Origin: Amycolatopsis thermoflava N1165
GTDB taxonomy: Bacteria; Actinomycetota; Actinomycetes; Mycobacteriales; Pseudonocardiaceae
Length of the DNA: 64,000 nucleotides
Assembly: GCF_000473265.1 (NCBI RefSeq)
Contig: NZ_KI421511.1
Span: 4,797,219-4,861,218, forward strand
Direction of reading: 5' to 3'
Shown here: one piece after another, positions 7,329 to 15,282 of the stretch
Position numbering within the stretch: the first letter of the stretch is position 1
How the letters are laid out: every line of letters begins with the position of its first letter
The notes under the pieces: model-generated
The model's database searches: none
Told to the model about the DNA's origin: nothing
What the model saw: only the letters and a program-made list of their open reading frames with translations
Program-made: the position numbers and the translations under genes

Positions 7329-8918
7329 TCAGCCCTGGATGCGGGCCTCCGAACCACCCCACTCGCGGTCGCGGAGCTGGAACTTCTGGATCTTCCCCGT
7401 CGACGTCTTGGGCAGCGCCTCCACGAACTCGACCTGGTCCGGCACCTTGAACCGCGCGATCTGTTCCCGCACGTGCGCCCGCAGCTCGTCCGCCGTGGCC
7501 GACGCGCCCGGCCGCAGCACGACGTACGCCTTCGGCCGCTCGCCCCACTTCTCGTCCGGCACGCCGACCACCGCGACCTCCGCGACGGCCTCGTGCGAGT
7601 CCAGTGCCGCCTCCACCTCGATCGTGGAGATGTTCTCGCCACCGGAGACGATGATGTCCTTCGCCCGGTCGCGCAGCTGGATGTAGCCGTCCGGGTGCCA
7701 CACGCCCAGGTCACCGGAGTGGAACCAGCCGCCGCGAAACGCTTTCTCCGTCGCCTCGGGGTCGGCGAAGTAACCGGACATCACGTTGTTCCCACGCATC
7801 ACGACCTCGCCCATCGTGACACCATCGCGGGGCACGTCGCGCATCTGCTCGTCCACCACCCGGATCCCGTCGGTCACCAGCATCCCGACGCCCTGCCGCG
7901 CCATCAGCCGGCTCCGCTCGGCGATGTCGAGTTTGACCCACCCCTCCTGCGCCTCGCACACCGTGTACGGCCCGTACGTCTCGGTCAGCCCGTACACGTG
8001 CACCAGCCGCGCGCCCAGGTCCGTCATCCGCCGGATCACGGTCGGCGACGGCGGCGCCCCCGCCGTGGTCACCACGACCTCCCGCGGCAGCGGGTGCGCA
8101 CCGGAGTACCCGGCGATCGTGTTCAGCACCGTCGGCGCGCCGTTGAGGTGCGTGATCCCCTCGCCGTCCAGCAGCCGCCAGATCTCGGCCGCGTCGACCG
8201 CCCGCAAGCACACGTGGGTGCCGCCGATCGCGGTGACCGCCCACGTCGTGCACCAGCCGTTGCAGTGGAACATCGGCAACGTCCACAGGTACTTCGACTC
8301 CGGTGTGTGCCCCGAGTGGATGATCTCGGCGAGTGAGTTCAGGTACGCGCCGCGGTGGTGGTACTGGACGCCCTTCGGCCTGCCGGTGGTCCCGGACGTG
8401 TAGTTGATCGAGATCGTCGACCGCTCGTCCGCGACGCTCCACGGCAGCGGCTCGTCGCTGCCCCGCGCCAGCAGCTCGTCGTAGGTGATGCCGCCGACGG
8501 CCGGGTCGGGCTCCGCGCCGTCCACCACCGTCACGACGTCCACGCCCGTGTCCGGCGGCACCGAGGGGTGCAGCGCGGCGTCGACGACCAGCACTTTCGC
8601 CCCCGAGTGCGCCAGGATGTAGCGGATCTCGGCGGGCGCGAGCCGGGTGTTGATCGCCACCAGCACCGCGCCCGCGAGCGGCACCGCGAAGTGCGCGACC
8701 AGCATCTCCGGGATGTTCGGCAGCAGGTAGGCCACGCGGTCCCCCGGCTCGACGCCGCTCGCCCGCAGCGCGTGCGCCACGCGGGTGGCCTCCGCGGCGA
8801 ACTCGCGGTAGGTCACGCGGCGATCGCGGTAGACGATCGCTTCCTTGTCCGGGAAGACCTCGGCGGAGCGCTCCAGGAAGGCCAGCGGGGTCAGCGGGGT
8901 GAACCACGTGTCAGCCAT
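7329..8918 (-). CDS. Acyl-CoA synthetase (AMP-forming, FadD-like)
   Basis: This 529-aa enzyme activates a carboxylic acid to its acyl-adenylate and then the CoA thioester. The ATP loop YTSGTTGRPKG (173-183), VYGLTETYGP, the HSGDLGVWHPDGYI motif and the C-terminal TSTGKIQ lysine (about K509) are all present. The LPMFHCNGW motif and overall layout match the medium/long-chain AMP-ligase subgroup; the acid is not predictable. The ATG at 8918 follows GAGGA and replaces a longer frame. Upstream on the same strand are a DUF2332 gene and a MaoC hydratase, so the group may serve a CoA-ester pathway. Confidence 0.88.
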   Translation of the reverse strand: MADTWFTPLTPLAFLERSAEVFPDKEAIVYRDRRVTYREFAAEATRVAHALRASGVEPGDRVAYLLPNIPEMLVAHFAVPLAGAVLVAINTRLAPAEIRYILAHSGAKVLVVDAALHPSVPPDTGVDVVTVVDGAEPDPAVGGITYDELLARGSDEPLPWSVADERSTISINYTSGTTGRPKGVQYHHRGAYLNSLAEIIHSGHTPESKYLWTLPMFHCNGWCTTWAVTAIGGTHVCLRAVDAAEIWRLLDGEGITHLNGAPTVLNTIAGYSGAHPLPREVVVTTAGAPPSPTVIRRMTDLGARLVHVYGLTETYGPYTVCEAQEGWVKLDIAERSRLMARQGVGMLVTDGIRVVDEQMRDVPRDGVTMGEVVMRGNNVMSGYFADPEATEKAFRGGWFHSGDLGVWHPDGYIQLRDRAKDIIVSGGENISTIEVEAALDSHEAVAEVAVVGVPDEKWGERPKAYVVLRPGASATADELRAHVREQIARFKVPDQVEFVEALPKTSTGKIQKFQLRDREWGGSEARIQG

Positions 8919-8957
8919 GACCACATCCTCACCGCAGTGGCCGCCGGCACACAACAG

Positions 8958-10061
8958 CTAGGCGGCCAGCCAGGTCATCCGGGCGCCGTAGCGCGTGGTG
9001 CGGGCCAGCGCGACCGCGTCCCAGCCGCCGGACGTGCGCCGCGCCAGGCCGAGCGTCGTCTGGCCGTCGTTGGCGAAGGCCAGCTCGTCCCGCCCCGGCA
9101 GCACGGCGGACAACCCGTGCTCGTACGTCTCGTCCATGACCCACCACAGTGGACGCGACTCGCCCAGCGCGGCCAGCCGCGACAGGAACTCGCCGCGGTC
9201 GGCATCCGGCATGTGCCCCATCGTCCGGCAGGTGAGCACCACCAGCGGCACGTCCGCGGGCAGCAGGGCGAGAGCCTCGTCGAACGCGCCGACCGCGTCC
9301 CCGGCGACGATCTGCGGCGGCGACTTGCGTTGCGCCAGCGCGGCCGCCCGCAGCAGCCGCACCCGGTCCGGCTGGTCGCCCCACACGCAGGCCTCCAGCC
9401 ACGCCAGCTCGTCCTCATCGGACAGATCCAGCGGCCGGGGGTCGAGCCCGGCGCGCGCCACGACGGTCAGCTTCTTCGGCAGTTTCGGCAGCACCGCGCC
9501 GGGCGCCAGGTCGAGCGCGCAGTGCAGCCCGACCGCCGCCTTGGCGGGCCCGGCGACCAGCTGCTCGCCGCCGTCGCACTGGTACCGGTAGGCGAACTTG
9601 TCCATCCCGAGCAGCAGCCCGCCCGCGGTGCCGACCTCGAGCAGCGCGATCTTGCCGCCTGCCTGCTTGGCCGCCATCGCGACCGCCGGGAACACCGACG
9701 CGGCCCGCCGCACCTCGTTGTTCGCCAGCGACCGCGACTCGAGCATGCCCGCCGCCTCGCCGGCGTGCGCGAGCAGGAACTCGCGGAACAGCGGCCACGT
9801 CTCGTCGTCCACGCCGTAGGACCCGCCCAGCGCGGGGTAGTACCGGTACAGCGGGTGGATCGGGTCGGCCTGGACCAGCCGGTGGGCGACCGCGAACAAC
9901 AGCGCGGGGCTCGCCTCCTCGGGCGCGGCGGCCAGCAGGCCGGCCACCTCGTCGTCCTCGGCAGCCTTGGACGCGAGGTGCTCGTACAGCGGCGACTCGC
10001 CCGCCGCGCTCCCCGCGAACTCGTCCAGCCGACGCTTGGCTTCGGCCAACCCGATCGTCAC
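8958..10061 (-). CDS. DUF2332 family protein
   Basis: This 367-aa protein matches the DUF2332 family of actinobacteria and proteobacteria, which has no established function. The conserved ANNEVRRAAS, LLEVGTAGGLLLGMDKFAYRY and VVLTCRTMGHM segments are present. The glycine-rich LEVGTAGGLLL stretch resembles a nucleotide- or SAM-binding turn, but this is only a resemblance. GTG at 10061 with GGGAG upstream is the likely start. It begins 10 bp after the stop of the MaoC gene and is presumably in that operon. Confidence 0.75.
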   Translation of the reverse strand: MTIGLAEAKRRLDEFAGSAAGESPLYEHLASKAAEDDEVAGLLAAAPEEASPALLFAVAHRLVQADPIHPLYRYYPALGGSYGVDDETWPLFREFLLAHAGEAAGMLESRSLANNEVRRAASVFPAVAMAAKQAGGKIALLEVGTAGGLLLGMDKFAYRYQCDGGEQLVAGPAKAAVGLHCALDLAPGAVLPKLPKKLTVVARAGLDPRPLDLSDEDELAWLEACVWGDQPDRVRLLRAAALAQRKSPPQIVAGDAVGAFDEALALLPADVPLVVLTCRTMGHMPDADRGEFLSRLAALGESRPLWWVMDETYEHGLSAVLPGRDELAFANDGQTTLGLARRTSGGWDAVALARTTRYGARMTWLAA

Positions 10062-10071
10062 GCGCTCTCCC

Positions 10072-10575
10072 TCACTCGTGCGGAACGGGACGGCCCGGCT
10101 GCTCGCCCCCACGCGCCTCACCGTAGTTCTGCTTCGGCACCAGGACCTTGCGGCGGAAGATGCACACGATCGTGCCGTCCTGCTTGTAGCCCCGGGTCTC
10201 CACGTACACCACGCCCCGGTCGTCCTTCGACTTCGACGGGGTCTTGTCCAGCACCTCGGTCTCACCGTAGATGGTGTCACCGTGGAAGGTCGGCTTGACG
10301 TGCCGCAGCGACTCGATCTCCAGGTTCGCGATCGCCTTGCCCGACACGTCCGGCACCGACATGCCCAGCAGCAGCGAGTAGATGTAGTTGCCCACCACGA
10401 CGTTCTTGCCGAAGTCGGTGGTCTCCGCCGCGTAGTGCGCGTCCATGTGCAGCGGGTGGTGGTTCATGGTGAGCAGGCAGAACAGGTGGTCGTCGTACTC
10501 GGTCACCGTCTTGCCTGGCCAGTGCTTGTACACCGCACCCACCTCGAACTCCTCGAAGTACCGCCCGAACTGCAC
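10072..10575 (-). CDS. MaoC family (R)-hydratase/dehydratase
   Basis: This 167-aa single hot-dog-fold protein belongs to the MaoC hydratase family acting on CoA thioesters. It shows EYDDHLFCLLTMNHHPLH, then DFGKNVVVGNYIYSLLLGMSV, then VKPTFHGDTIYGETEVL, as in a well-conserved actinobacterial subgroup. The precise substrate is unknown; a 2-enoyl- or mesaconyl-type CoA ester would fit the family. GTG at 10575 is preceded by GGGAGG. It is the first gene of an apparent MaoC-DUF2332-acyl-CoA synthetase run, and an inverted repeat at 10621-10634 lies in its promoter area. Confidence 0.82.
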   Translation of the reverse strand: MQFGRYFEEFEVGAVYKHWPGKTVTEYDDHLFCLLTMNHHPLHMDAHYAAETTDFGKNVVVGNYIYSLLLGMSVPDVSGKAIANLEIESLRHVKPTFHGDTIYGETEVLDKTPSKSKDDRGVVYVETRGYKQDGTIVCIFRRKVLVPKQNYGEARGGEQPGRPVPHE

Positions 10576-10620
10576 TGGTCGACCTCCCTGCGGGTAACGC
10601 CACACCGACCTGGAGCGACG

Positions 10621-10634
10621 TCAACTGATGTTGA
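10621..10634. promoter_or_regulatory. Candidate operator TCAAC-N4-GTTGA
   Basis: TCAACTGATGTTGA is a perfect inverted repeat with 5-bp arms and a 4-bp centre, 46 bp upstream of the MaoC start. The size and symmetry suit a TetR- or FadR-like dimer. No regulator gene adjoins it. Confidence 0.35.
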
Positions 10635-10719
10635 GGAGTACCCTCGACCAATGGCGGCGGTGCGTCAACGCGACAGCCGCCACGTTGCCGGTCCGGCTGG
10701 AGGAGGTGAGGAACGCAAG

Positions 10720-10797
10720 ATGAGTAGTGGCGATAGTCCGCTCCCTAGTAAACCCAGCGTTTCCCTCCACGTGGCCGGAACCATTTCCGCGCGTTAG
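10720..10797 (+). CDS. Candidate 25-aa leader peptide upstream of corA
   Basis: An ATG at 10720 is preceded by a strong ribosome-binding site (AGGAGGTGAGG at 10701-10711). It opens a 25-codon frame, MSSGDSPLPSKPSVSLHVAG then TISAR, ending at TAG (10795-10797). It contains three prolines and many serines. Its codons overlap the left arm of an inverted repeat whose right arm lies between its stop and corA. That layout resembles a translated leader that senses ribosome progress, and leader peptides are known upstream of enterobacterial corA and mgtA. Whether it is translated is inferred only. Confidence 0.35.
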   Translation: MSSGDSPLPSKPSVSLHVAGTISAR

Positions 10798-10822
10798 GCG
10801 CATTTCGCCCGGGAAACGCTGG
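10754..10822 (+). promoter_or_regulatory. 12-bp inverted repeat in the corA leader
   Basis: CCAGCGTTTCCC (10754-10765) and GGGAAACGCTGG (10811-10822) are perfectly complementary, separated by 45 nt. The left arm lies inside the leader ORF. No U-tract follows, so this is more likely a regulatory fold or protein site than a simple terminator. I did not find a clear M-box magnesium riboswitch core. The rest of the 316-bp gap 10576-10891 holds only the MaoC promoter area. Confidence 0.45.
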
Positions 10823-10891
10823 TAGAGCCGAGCGGACGCATTCCTGCCCGCCCGGCGGTCGTGGTACGCACTGCGAAAGCCAGGAGATCCC

Positions 10892-11977
10892 ATGCCTGCG
10901 ATTCCCTCCCTCGGTGGCCTGCGCGGCCGGGGCAACGGCCGAGCCGGCCGGGTCGAGCCGCCCGTGCCGGTGCCCGTGTCGGCCTACATCGTCGACTGCG
11001 CCGTGTACGTCGACGGCGAGCGGCTGCCTGGGCGCTGGACGCACGCCGAGGCCATCAAGGAGGTCCGGCGCCGGCGCGACGGGTTCGTCTGGATCGGCCT
11101 GCACGAGCCGGACCAGCAGCAGATCCAGGGCATCGCGGAGGTCTACGGCCTGCACGAGCTGGCCGTGGAGGACGCCGTCCAGGCGCACCAGCGGCCCAAG
11201 CTGGAGCGCTACGACGACACGCTGTTCATGGTGCTCAAGACGGTCCGCTACGTCGAGCACGAGTCGCCGACCACGGCCAACGAGATCGTGGAGACCGGCG
11301 AGCTGATGGCGTTCCTCGGGCTGGACTTCATCATCACCGTCCGGCACGGCGCACACTCCGGGCTGGCCCGGCTGCGCCGCGACCTCGACGAGGACCCGGA
11401 GCGGCTGACGAACGGCCCGGCCGCGGTGCTGCACGCCATCACCGACCTCATCGTCGACCAGTACCTCGACGTCACCTCCTCGATCGAGGAGGACATCGAC
11501 GAGATGGAGGCGCGGGTGTTCGCGCCCCGCTCGTCGGTCAGCGCGGAGCAGATCTACCTCATGAAACGCGAGGTGCTGGAGCTGCGCCGCGCGGTGATGC
11601 CGCTGGTCACGCCGGTGCGCAGGCTCGCGGAGGGCTTCACCCGGCTGGTCCCCGACGAGGTCCGGTCGTACTTCCGTGACGTCGACGACCACCTGACCAC
11701 CGTGTCGGAGCGGGTGGGGAACTTCGACGAGCTGCTGACGACCCTGGTCAACGCCACGGTCGCCAAGATCACGCTCCAGCAGAACACCGACATGCGCAAG
11801 ATCACCTCGTGGGCGGCCATGATCACCGTTCCCACGATGATCGCGGGTATTTACGGCATGAATTTCGACTACATGCCGGAGTTGCGCTGGAAGTTCGGGT
11901 ATCCGGCGGTTCTCGTGCTGATTCTCGGGATCTGCCTGCTTCTCTATCGAATATTCAGGAAGAACAAGTGGCTCTGA
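10892..11977 (+). CDS. corA: Magnesium/cobalt transporter CorA
   Basis: This 361-aa CorA-family channel has a long cytoplasmic N-terminal domain and two C-terminal membrane helices. The signature YGMNF is at about 321-325 (G322-M323-N324), followed by the short periplasmic loop, the second helix and the basic end FRKNKWL. Homopentamers of this family import Mg2+ through the inner membrane. The ATG at 10892 has AGGAG six bases upstream. The position beside a general stress gene and lpqY-sugABC matches M. tuberculosis Rv1239c. A 37-aa membrane protein follows after 36 bp. Confidence 0.92.
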   Translation: MPAIPSLGGLRGRGNGRAGRVEPPVPVPVSAYIVDCAVYVDGERLPGRWTHAEAIKEVRRRRDGFVWIGLHEPDQQQIQGIAEVYGLHELAVEDAVQAHQRPKLERYDDTLFMVLKTVRYVEHESPTTANEIVETGELMAFLGLDFIITVRHGAHSGLARLRRDLDEDPERLTNGPAAVLHAITDLIVDQYLDVTSSIEEDIDEMEARVFAPRSSVSAEQIYLMKREVLELRRAVMPLVTPVRRLAEGFTRLVPDEVRSYFRDVDDHLTTVSERVGNFDELLTTLVNATVAKITLQQNTDMRKITSWAAMITVPTMIAGIYGMNFDYMPELRWKFGYPAVLVLILGICLLLYRIFRKNKWL

Positions 11978-12013
11978 CCCTTTCCTGACCTGTTCGCTGG
12001 AAGGAGTTCTCCG

Positions 12014-12127
12014 ATGACCAGACTGCTCACGAGCCTCAAGTTCTGGGCCCTCGCCCTGACCGTGGTGTGGATCGCGGTGGTGGCGGTGCTGATCGCCGAT
12101 CACCCGGAACTCGCGCAGGCCCACTGA
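12014..12127 (+). CDS. Small 37-aa membrane protein after corA
   Basis: A short frame starts at ATG 12014 with AAGGAG seven bases upstream and encodes 37 aa: MTRLLTSLKFWALALTVVWI, then AVVAVLIADHPELAQAH and a TGA at 12127. It has a basic N-terminus, a single hydrophobic helix of about 20 residues and a polar tail. It follows corA closely and could be a small partner of the channel; that is inference. I know no family for it. Confidence 0.6.
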   Translation: MTRLLTSLKFWALALTVVWIAVVAVLIADHPELAQAH

Positions 12128-12147
12128 CGAGTACCTATCGTGGAGGC

Positions 12148-12816
12148 ATGCGCGCGCTGGTGGTCTCCGACGAGGTCGACGAGCAGCTGTGGGCCGGTGT
12201 CGGCCCCGGCTGCGAGGTCGGCCTCGTCCTGGCCGCCGGTGACCTGCCGTTCGACTACCTGGAGTTCCTGACCGACTCGCTGGGCGGCGTGCCGTGCGTG
12301 TTCGTTCCCGGCAACCACGACCCGGACCTGTCCGGGTTCACCCGTCACGGCGGCCTGTTCATGCGCGCCGGTTTCCCGCAGGCCTGGCCGGGGCCGGCCG
12401 GCGCGATCAACGCCGACGGCCGGGTCGTCGACGTCTGCGGCCTGCGCATCGCCGGCCTCGGCGGCTCGGTCCGCTACAACGAGGGCCCCAACCAGTGGAC
12501 GCAGGCGCAGCAGGCCCGGCGCGCCCGGCGGCTGGTGCGGCAGGCGGCGCGCAGGCACCGACGGGACGGGCGCGGTGTCGACGTCCTGCTCACACACGCC
12601 CCGCCGCGCGGCGTCGGCGACCGCGAAGACCCGGCGCACCAGGGCTTCGACTGCCTGCACCGGACGGTCGAGAAGATGCGGCCGGACTGGTTGCTGCACG
12701 GGCACATCCACCCCTACGGCGAACACCCCAGGGAGCACCGGATGGGCGACACGCGCGTCCGCAACGTCGTCGGCAGGCACCTCATCGCGTTCACCCCGCA
12801 CGAGGTGCGCGCGTGA
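12148..12816 (+). CDS. Metallophosphoesterase (calcineurin-like)
   Basis: This 222-aa protein has the calcineurin-like metal motifs in order: a degenerate first motif (VVSDEVDE, where D-x-H is usual), AAGDLP, PGNHDPDL, LTHAPP and HGHIHPYG. It is likely a cytoplasmic phosphodiesterase or phosphatase of unknown substrate. The ATG at 12148 is very close to GGAGG, leaving a 1-nt gap, so the true start may differ. Its stop overlaps the GTG of the next gene by 3 nt (GTGA), indicating coupled translation. Confidence 0.82.
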   Translation: MRALVVSDEVDEQLWAGVGPGCEVGLVLAAGDLPFDYLEFLTDSLGGVPCVFVPGNHDPDLSGFTRHGGLFMRAGFPQAWPGPAGAINADGRVVDVCGLRIAGLGGSVRYNEGPNQWTQAQQARRARRLVRQAARRHRRDGRGVDVLLTHAPPRGVGDREDPAHQGFDCLHRTVEKMRPDWLLHGHIHPYGEHPREHRMGDTRVRNVVGRHLIAFTPHEVRA

Positions 12817-13661
12817 ACGCGGCACGGGACACCGGTTTCCCCCGCGCCGACGCCGAGCACGACTTCCTGCGCGCCCGGCGGCGGCAGGTGCTGTCCCGGC
12901 TGGCGAACTGGCTGCGCCGGGAGCCCGACGACGTCAACATCATGCTGCCGTTCGACGAGGTCGTGGACGCGCTCGGGTACGTGAGCGAGCGGCGGATCGG
13001 GTTGCGGGTGATCCCGCTGAACTCGATCGTCGGCAGCGTCGACCGGGGCCGCGACTTCGACCGGCGGTTCCGGCCGACGTCCGGCCGGGTGCGGGAACGG
13101 TGGGAACGGCTCGCGCTGGCCGCCCGCCGCGGCGAGCACATCCCGCCGATCGAGGTGTACCGGGTCGGCGACCTGCACTTCGTGATCGACGGGCACCACC
13201 GGGTGTCGGTGGCCTACGCGCTGGGGCTGGAGACCATCGAGGCCGCGGTGACCGAGGTGCACACCAAGCTCAACCCGAAGGGCATCCGCTACCGGGGCGA
13301 CCTGATCGTGAAGGACTACCGGCGGCTGTTCCTGTCGCGGGTGCCGCTGTCCGGCGAGGCGCGGGCGGCGATCGTGGTGAGCGACCCGTGGGACTACGCG
13401 CACCTCGGCGAGCACGTCGAGGCGTGGGGTTTCCGGCTCATGCAGTCCGAGGGGAAGTTCCTCGACCGCGCCACGATCGCGCGACGCTGGTACGAGGAGG
13501 AGTACCTGCCGGTGGTGGAGATGATGCGGCAGGCGGAGCTCGTCGGCGACCGCACCGAGGCCGAGGCCTACATGTGGGTCGCCGGGGAGCGCTACCGCCT
13601 GATCCGCCAGCACCGCTGGGACGACGAGGTCATCGAAGCGCTGCGAGCCCGCCGGCGCTGA
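12813..13661 (+). CDS. ParB/sulfiredoxin-like nuclease-domain protein
   Basis: This 282-aa protein carries a ParB N-terminal-like domain in its middle. The segment GLRVIPLNSIVGSVDR is followed by GEHIPPIEVYRVGDLHFVIDGHHRVSVAYALG, with the DGHHRV box typical of ParB/sulfiredoxin-fold nucleotide-binding domains. It lacks the helix-turn-helix and dimerisation parts of chromosome-partitioning ParB, so it is not the segregation protein. The GTG start overlaps the metallophosphoesterase stop. The role is unknown. Confidence 0.7.
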   Translation: MNAARDTGFPRADAEHDFLRARRRQVLSRLANWLRREPDDVNIMLPFDEVVDALGYVSERRIGLRVIPLNSIVGSVDRGRDFDRRFRPTSGRVRERWERLALAARRGEHIPPIEVYRVGDLHFVIDGHHRVSVAYALGLETIEAAVTEVHTKLNPKGIRYRGDLIVKDYRRLFLSRVPLSGEARAAIVVSDPWDYAHLGEHVEAWGFRLMQSEGKFLDRATIARRWYEEEYLPVVEMMRQAELVGDRTEAEAYMWVAGERYRLIRQHRWDDEVIEALRARRR

Positions 13662-13675
13662 CGCACCGGCGGGCT
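13646..13675. terminator. Bidirectional terminator hairpin
   Basis: AGCCCGCCGG (13646-13655) pairs perfectly with CCGGCGGGCT (13666-13675) across a 10-nt loop. It spans the stop of the ParB-like gene and faces the convergent MFS gene end at 13680. Confidence 0.65.
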
Positions 13676-13679
13676 TCCG

Positions 13680-15182
13680 TCACGCGTGAACGACCGGCAT
13701 GTCCGTATCGGCCTCTTCCGGCACACCCGGCTTGATCAGCAGTCCGCAGATCACCGCGCCGAGCAGGAAGATGCCCGCCGCCCAGGCGAACGCCGTGGTG
13801 TAGCTGTGGATCGCGGCGTCCGCCAGCAGCTGCGGCGTCGGCGTCTTGCCCGCGACGAACGAGGTCGCGGCGTCGGCGGCGACCGAGCTGAGCAGCGCGG
13901 TCCCGATCGAGCCGCCGATCTGCTGGCCGGTGTTGACCGTCGCCGAGGCGACCCCGGCGTCGTGCGGGTCGACACCCGAGATGGCGACGTTCATCGACGG
14001 CGCCATCGACAGGCCGATGCCGACGCCGGCCACCATGAGCGGGAACAGCACGCCGCTGGCGTAGGTGCTGGCCGAGTCGATGCCGCTGAGCCAGAACAGC
14101 CCGGCCGCGGCGATCACCATTCCCGCGCCGACGAGGACCTTCGGCCCGACGCGCGGCAGCAGCACGCTCGTGGACAGCGTCGCGCTCACCATCAGCGTGC
14201 CGACCATCGGCAGGAACGCCAGGCCGGACGTGATCGGCGTGAACCCGAGGTTCTGCTGCAGGTAGTAGGTCAGGAACAGGAAGATGCCGAACATCCCGAT
14301 GCCCAGCAGGAACACCGCGAGGTAGGCGCCGCCGCGGTTGCGGTCGAGCAGCACGCGCATCGGCAGCAGCGGGTGCGCCACCCGGGTCTCGATGCGGACG
14401 AACACGCCGAGCAGCACGACACCGGCCGCCAGGAAACCCCACACCAGGGGCGACGACCAGTCGTGGGTTTCGGCGTTGGCGAAGCCGTAGACGACGGCGA
14501 ACAGGCCCAAGGTCGAGACGACCGTGCCCGGGATGTCCAGCTTCGGCCGGTCCTCCGACGGCCGGTGCCGCAGCAGGCTGGAGCCGCCGGCGAAGGCGAT
14601 CACCGCGAAGACGATGTTGACGAACATGCACCAGCGCCAGTCGAGGTACTCGGTGAGCACCCCGCCGAGCAGCAGTCCGACCGCGGCACCCCCGCCTGCG
14701 ATCGCGCCGAAGATGCCGAACGCGCGGCCGCGTTCCTTCGGGTCGGTGAACGTGGTGGTCAGCAGCGACAGCGCGGCGGGCGCGAGCAACGCGCCGAACA
14801 CACCCTGCGCGGCGCGGGCGACGATCAGCATCTCGATGCCGTTCGCGGCGCCGCCGACCGCCGAGGCGAGCGCGAAGCCGGCGAGGCCGATGAGGAAGGC
14901 GCGCTTGCGGCCGAACAGGTCGTTGACGCGGCCGCCGAGCAGCAGCAGGCTGCCGAAGGCGAGCGCGTAGGCGGTGACGACCCACTGGCGGGCGTCGCTG
15001 GAGAAGCCCAGTTCGTGCTGGGCGGTGGGCAGCGCGATGTTCACGATGGTCGCGTCGAGCACGACCATCAGCTGGGCCAGCCCGATCATCACCAGGATCA
15101 GCCAGCGCCGCGCGTGGTGCGGGTCGGCCGTCGAGCCGGCTGGTCTCCCCCCGGCGGGCTCGACGTAGGTGGTTTGCGTCAT
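13680..15182 (-). CDS. MFS multidrug efflux transporter (DHA2, 14-TM)
   Basis: This 500-aa inner-membrane protein is a drug:H+ antiporter of the 14-helix DHA2 type. Motif C-like LDATIVNIALPTAQ near residue 43, the QWVVTAYAL block and the GGRVNDLFGRKR loop (motif A) are present, followed by about 14 hydrophobic segments. ATG at 15182 follows GAGGA. It is divergent from a TetR regulator across a 100-bp gap containing a 25-bp imperfect palindrome, the standard arrangement of a locally repressed efflux pump. The substrate is unknown. Confidence 0.88.
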   Translation of the reverse strand: MTQTTYVEPAGGRPAGSTADPHHARRWLILVMIGLAQLMVVLDATIVNIALPTAQHELGFSSDARQWVVTAYALAFGSLLLLGGRVNDLFGRKRAFLIGLAGFALASAVGGAANGIEMLIVARAAQGVFGALLAPAALSLLTTTFTDPKERGRAFGIFGAIAGGGAAVGLLLGGVLTEYLDWRWCMFVNIVFAVIAFAGGSSLLRHRPSEDRPKLDIPGTVVSTLGLFAVVYGFANAETHDWSSPLVWGFLAAGVVLLGVFVRIETRVAHPLLPMRVLLDRNRGGAYLAVFLLGIGMFGIFLFLTYYLQQNLGFTPITSGLAFLPMVGTLMVSATLSTSVLLPRVGPKVLVGAGMVIAAAGLFWLSGIDSASTYASGVLFPLMVAGVGIGLSMAPSMNVAISGVDPHDAGVASATVNTGQQIGGSIGTALLSSVAADAATSFVAGKTPTPQLLADAAIHSYTTAFAWAAGIFLLGAVICGLLIKPGVPEEADTDMPVVHA

Positions 15183-15242
15183 TCCGGTCCTCGCAGACGT
15201 ATGTGGAGTGGGGACCTCCCCTTCGCTTCCCACCGTACCCAA

Positions 15243-15267
15243 AAACCGGAGGAGCTATCTCAGGTTT
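15243..15267. promoter_or_regulatory. Candidate TetR operator between MFS and tetR
   Basis: AAACCGGAG (15243-15251) and CTCAGGTTT (15259-15267) form an inverted repeat with 8 of 9 matching positions and a 7-bp centre. It lies 16 bp upstream of the tetR ATG at 15283. A TAGAAT box at 15270-15275 just downstream could be the tetR -10 element. Binding here would repress both divergent genes. Confidence 0.5.
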
Positions 15268-15282
15268 GGTAGAATGGGTTTC

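Noticed and set aside
6843-8336. 497-aa plus-strand frame across the minisatellite and into the acyl-CoA synthetase
   Set aside because: Its second half is antisense to a clear AMP-ligase gene; the open frame reflects repeat and GC composition.
10701-10891. M-box magnesium riboswitch before corA
   Set aside because: The GGTGAGG-like start is suggestive, but the conserved GCTGCTGCC and GACGCCAAT core segments are not visible.
12813-13661. Chromosome-partitioning ParB
   Set aside because: It lacks the ParB helix-turn-helix and dimerisation domain, and no parA or parS context is present.
13686-15272. 528-aa plus-strand frame antisense to the MFS gene
   Set aside because: His/Arg/Asp/Gln-rich composition is the typical shadow of a membrane-protein gene on the opposite strand.
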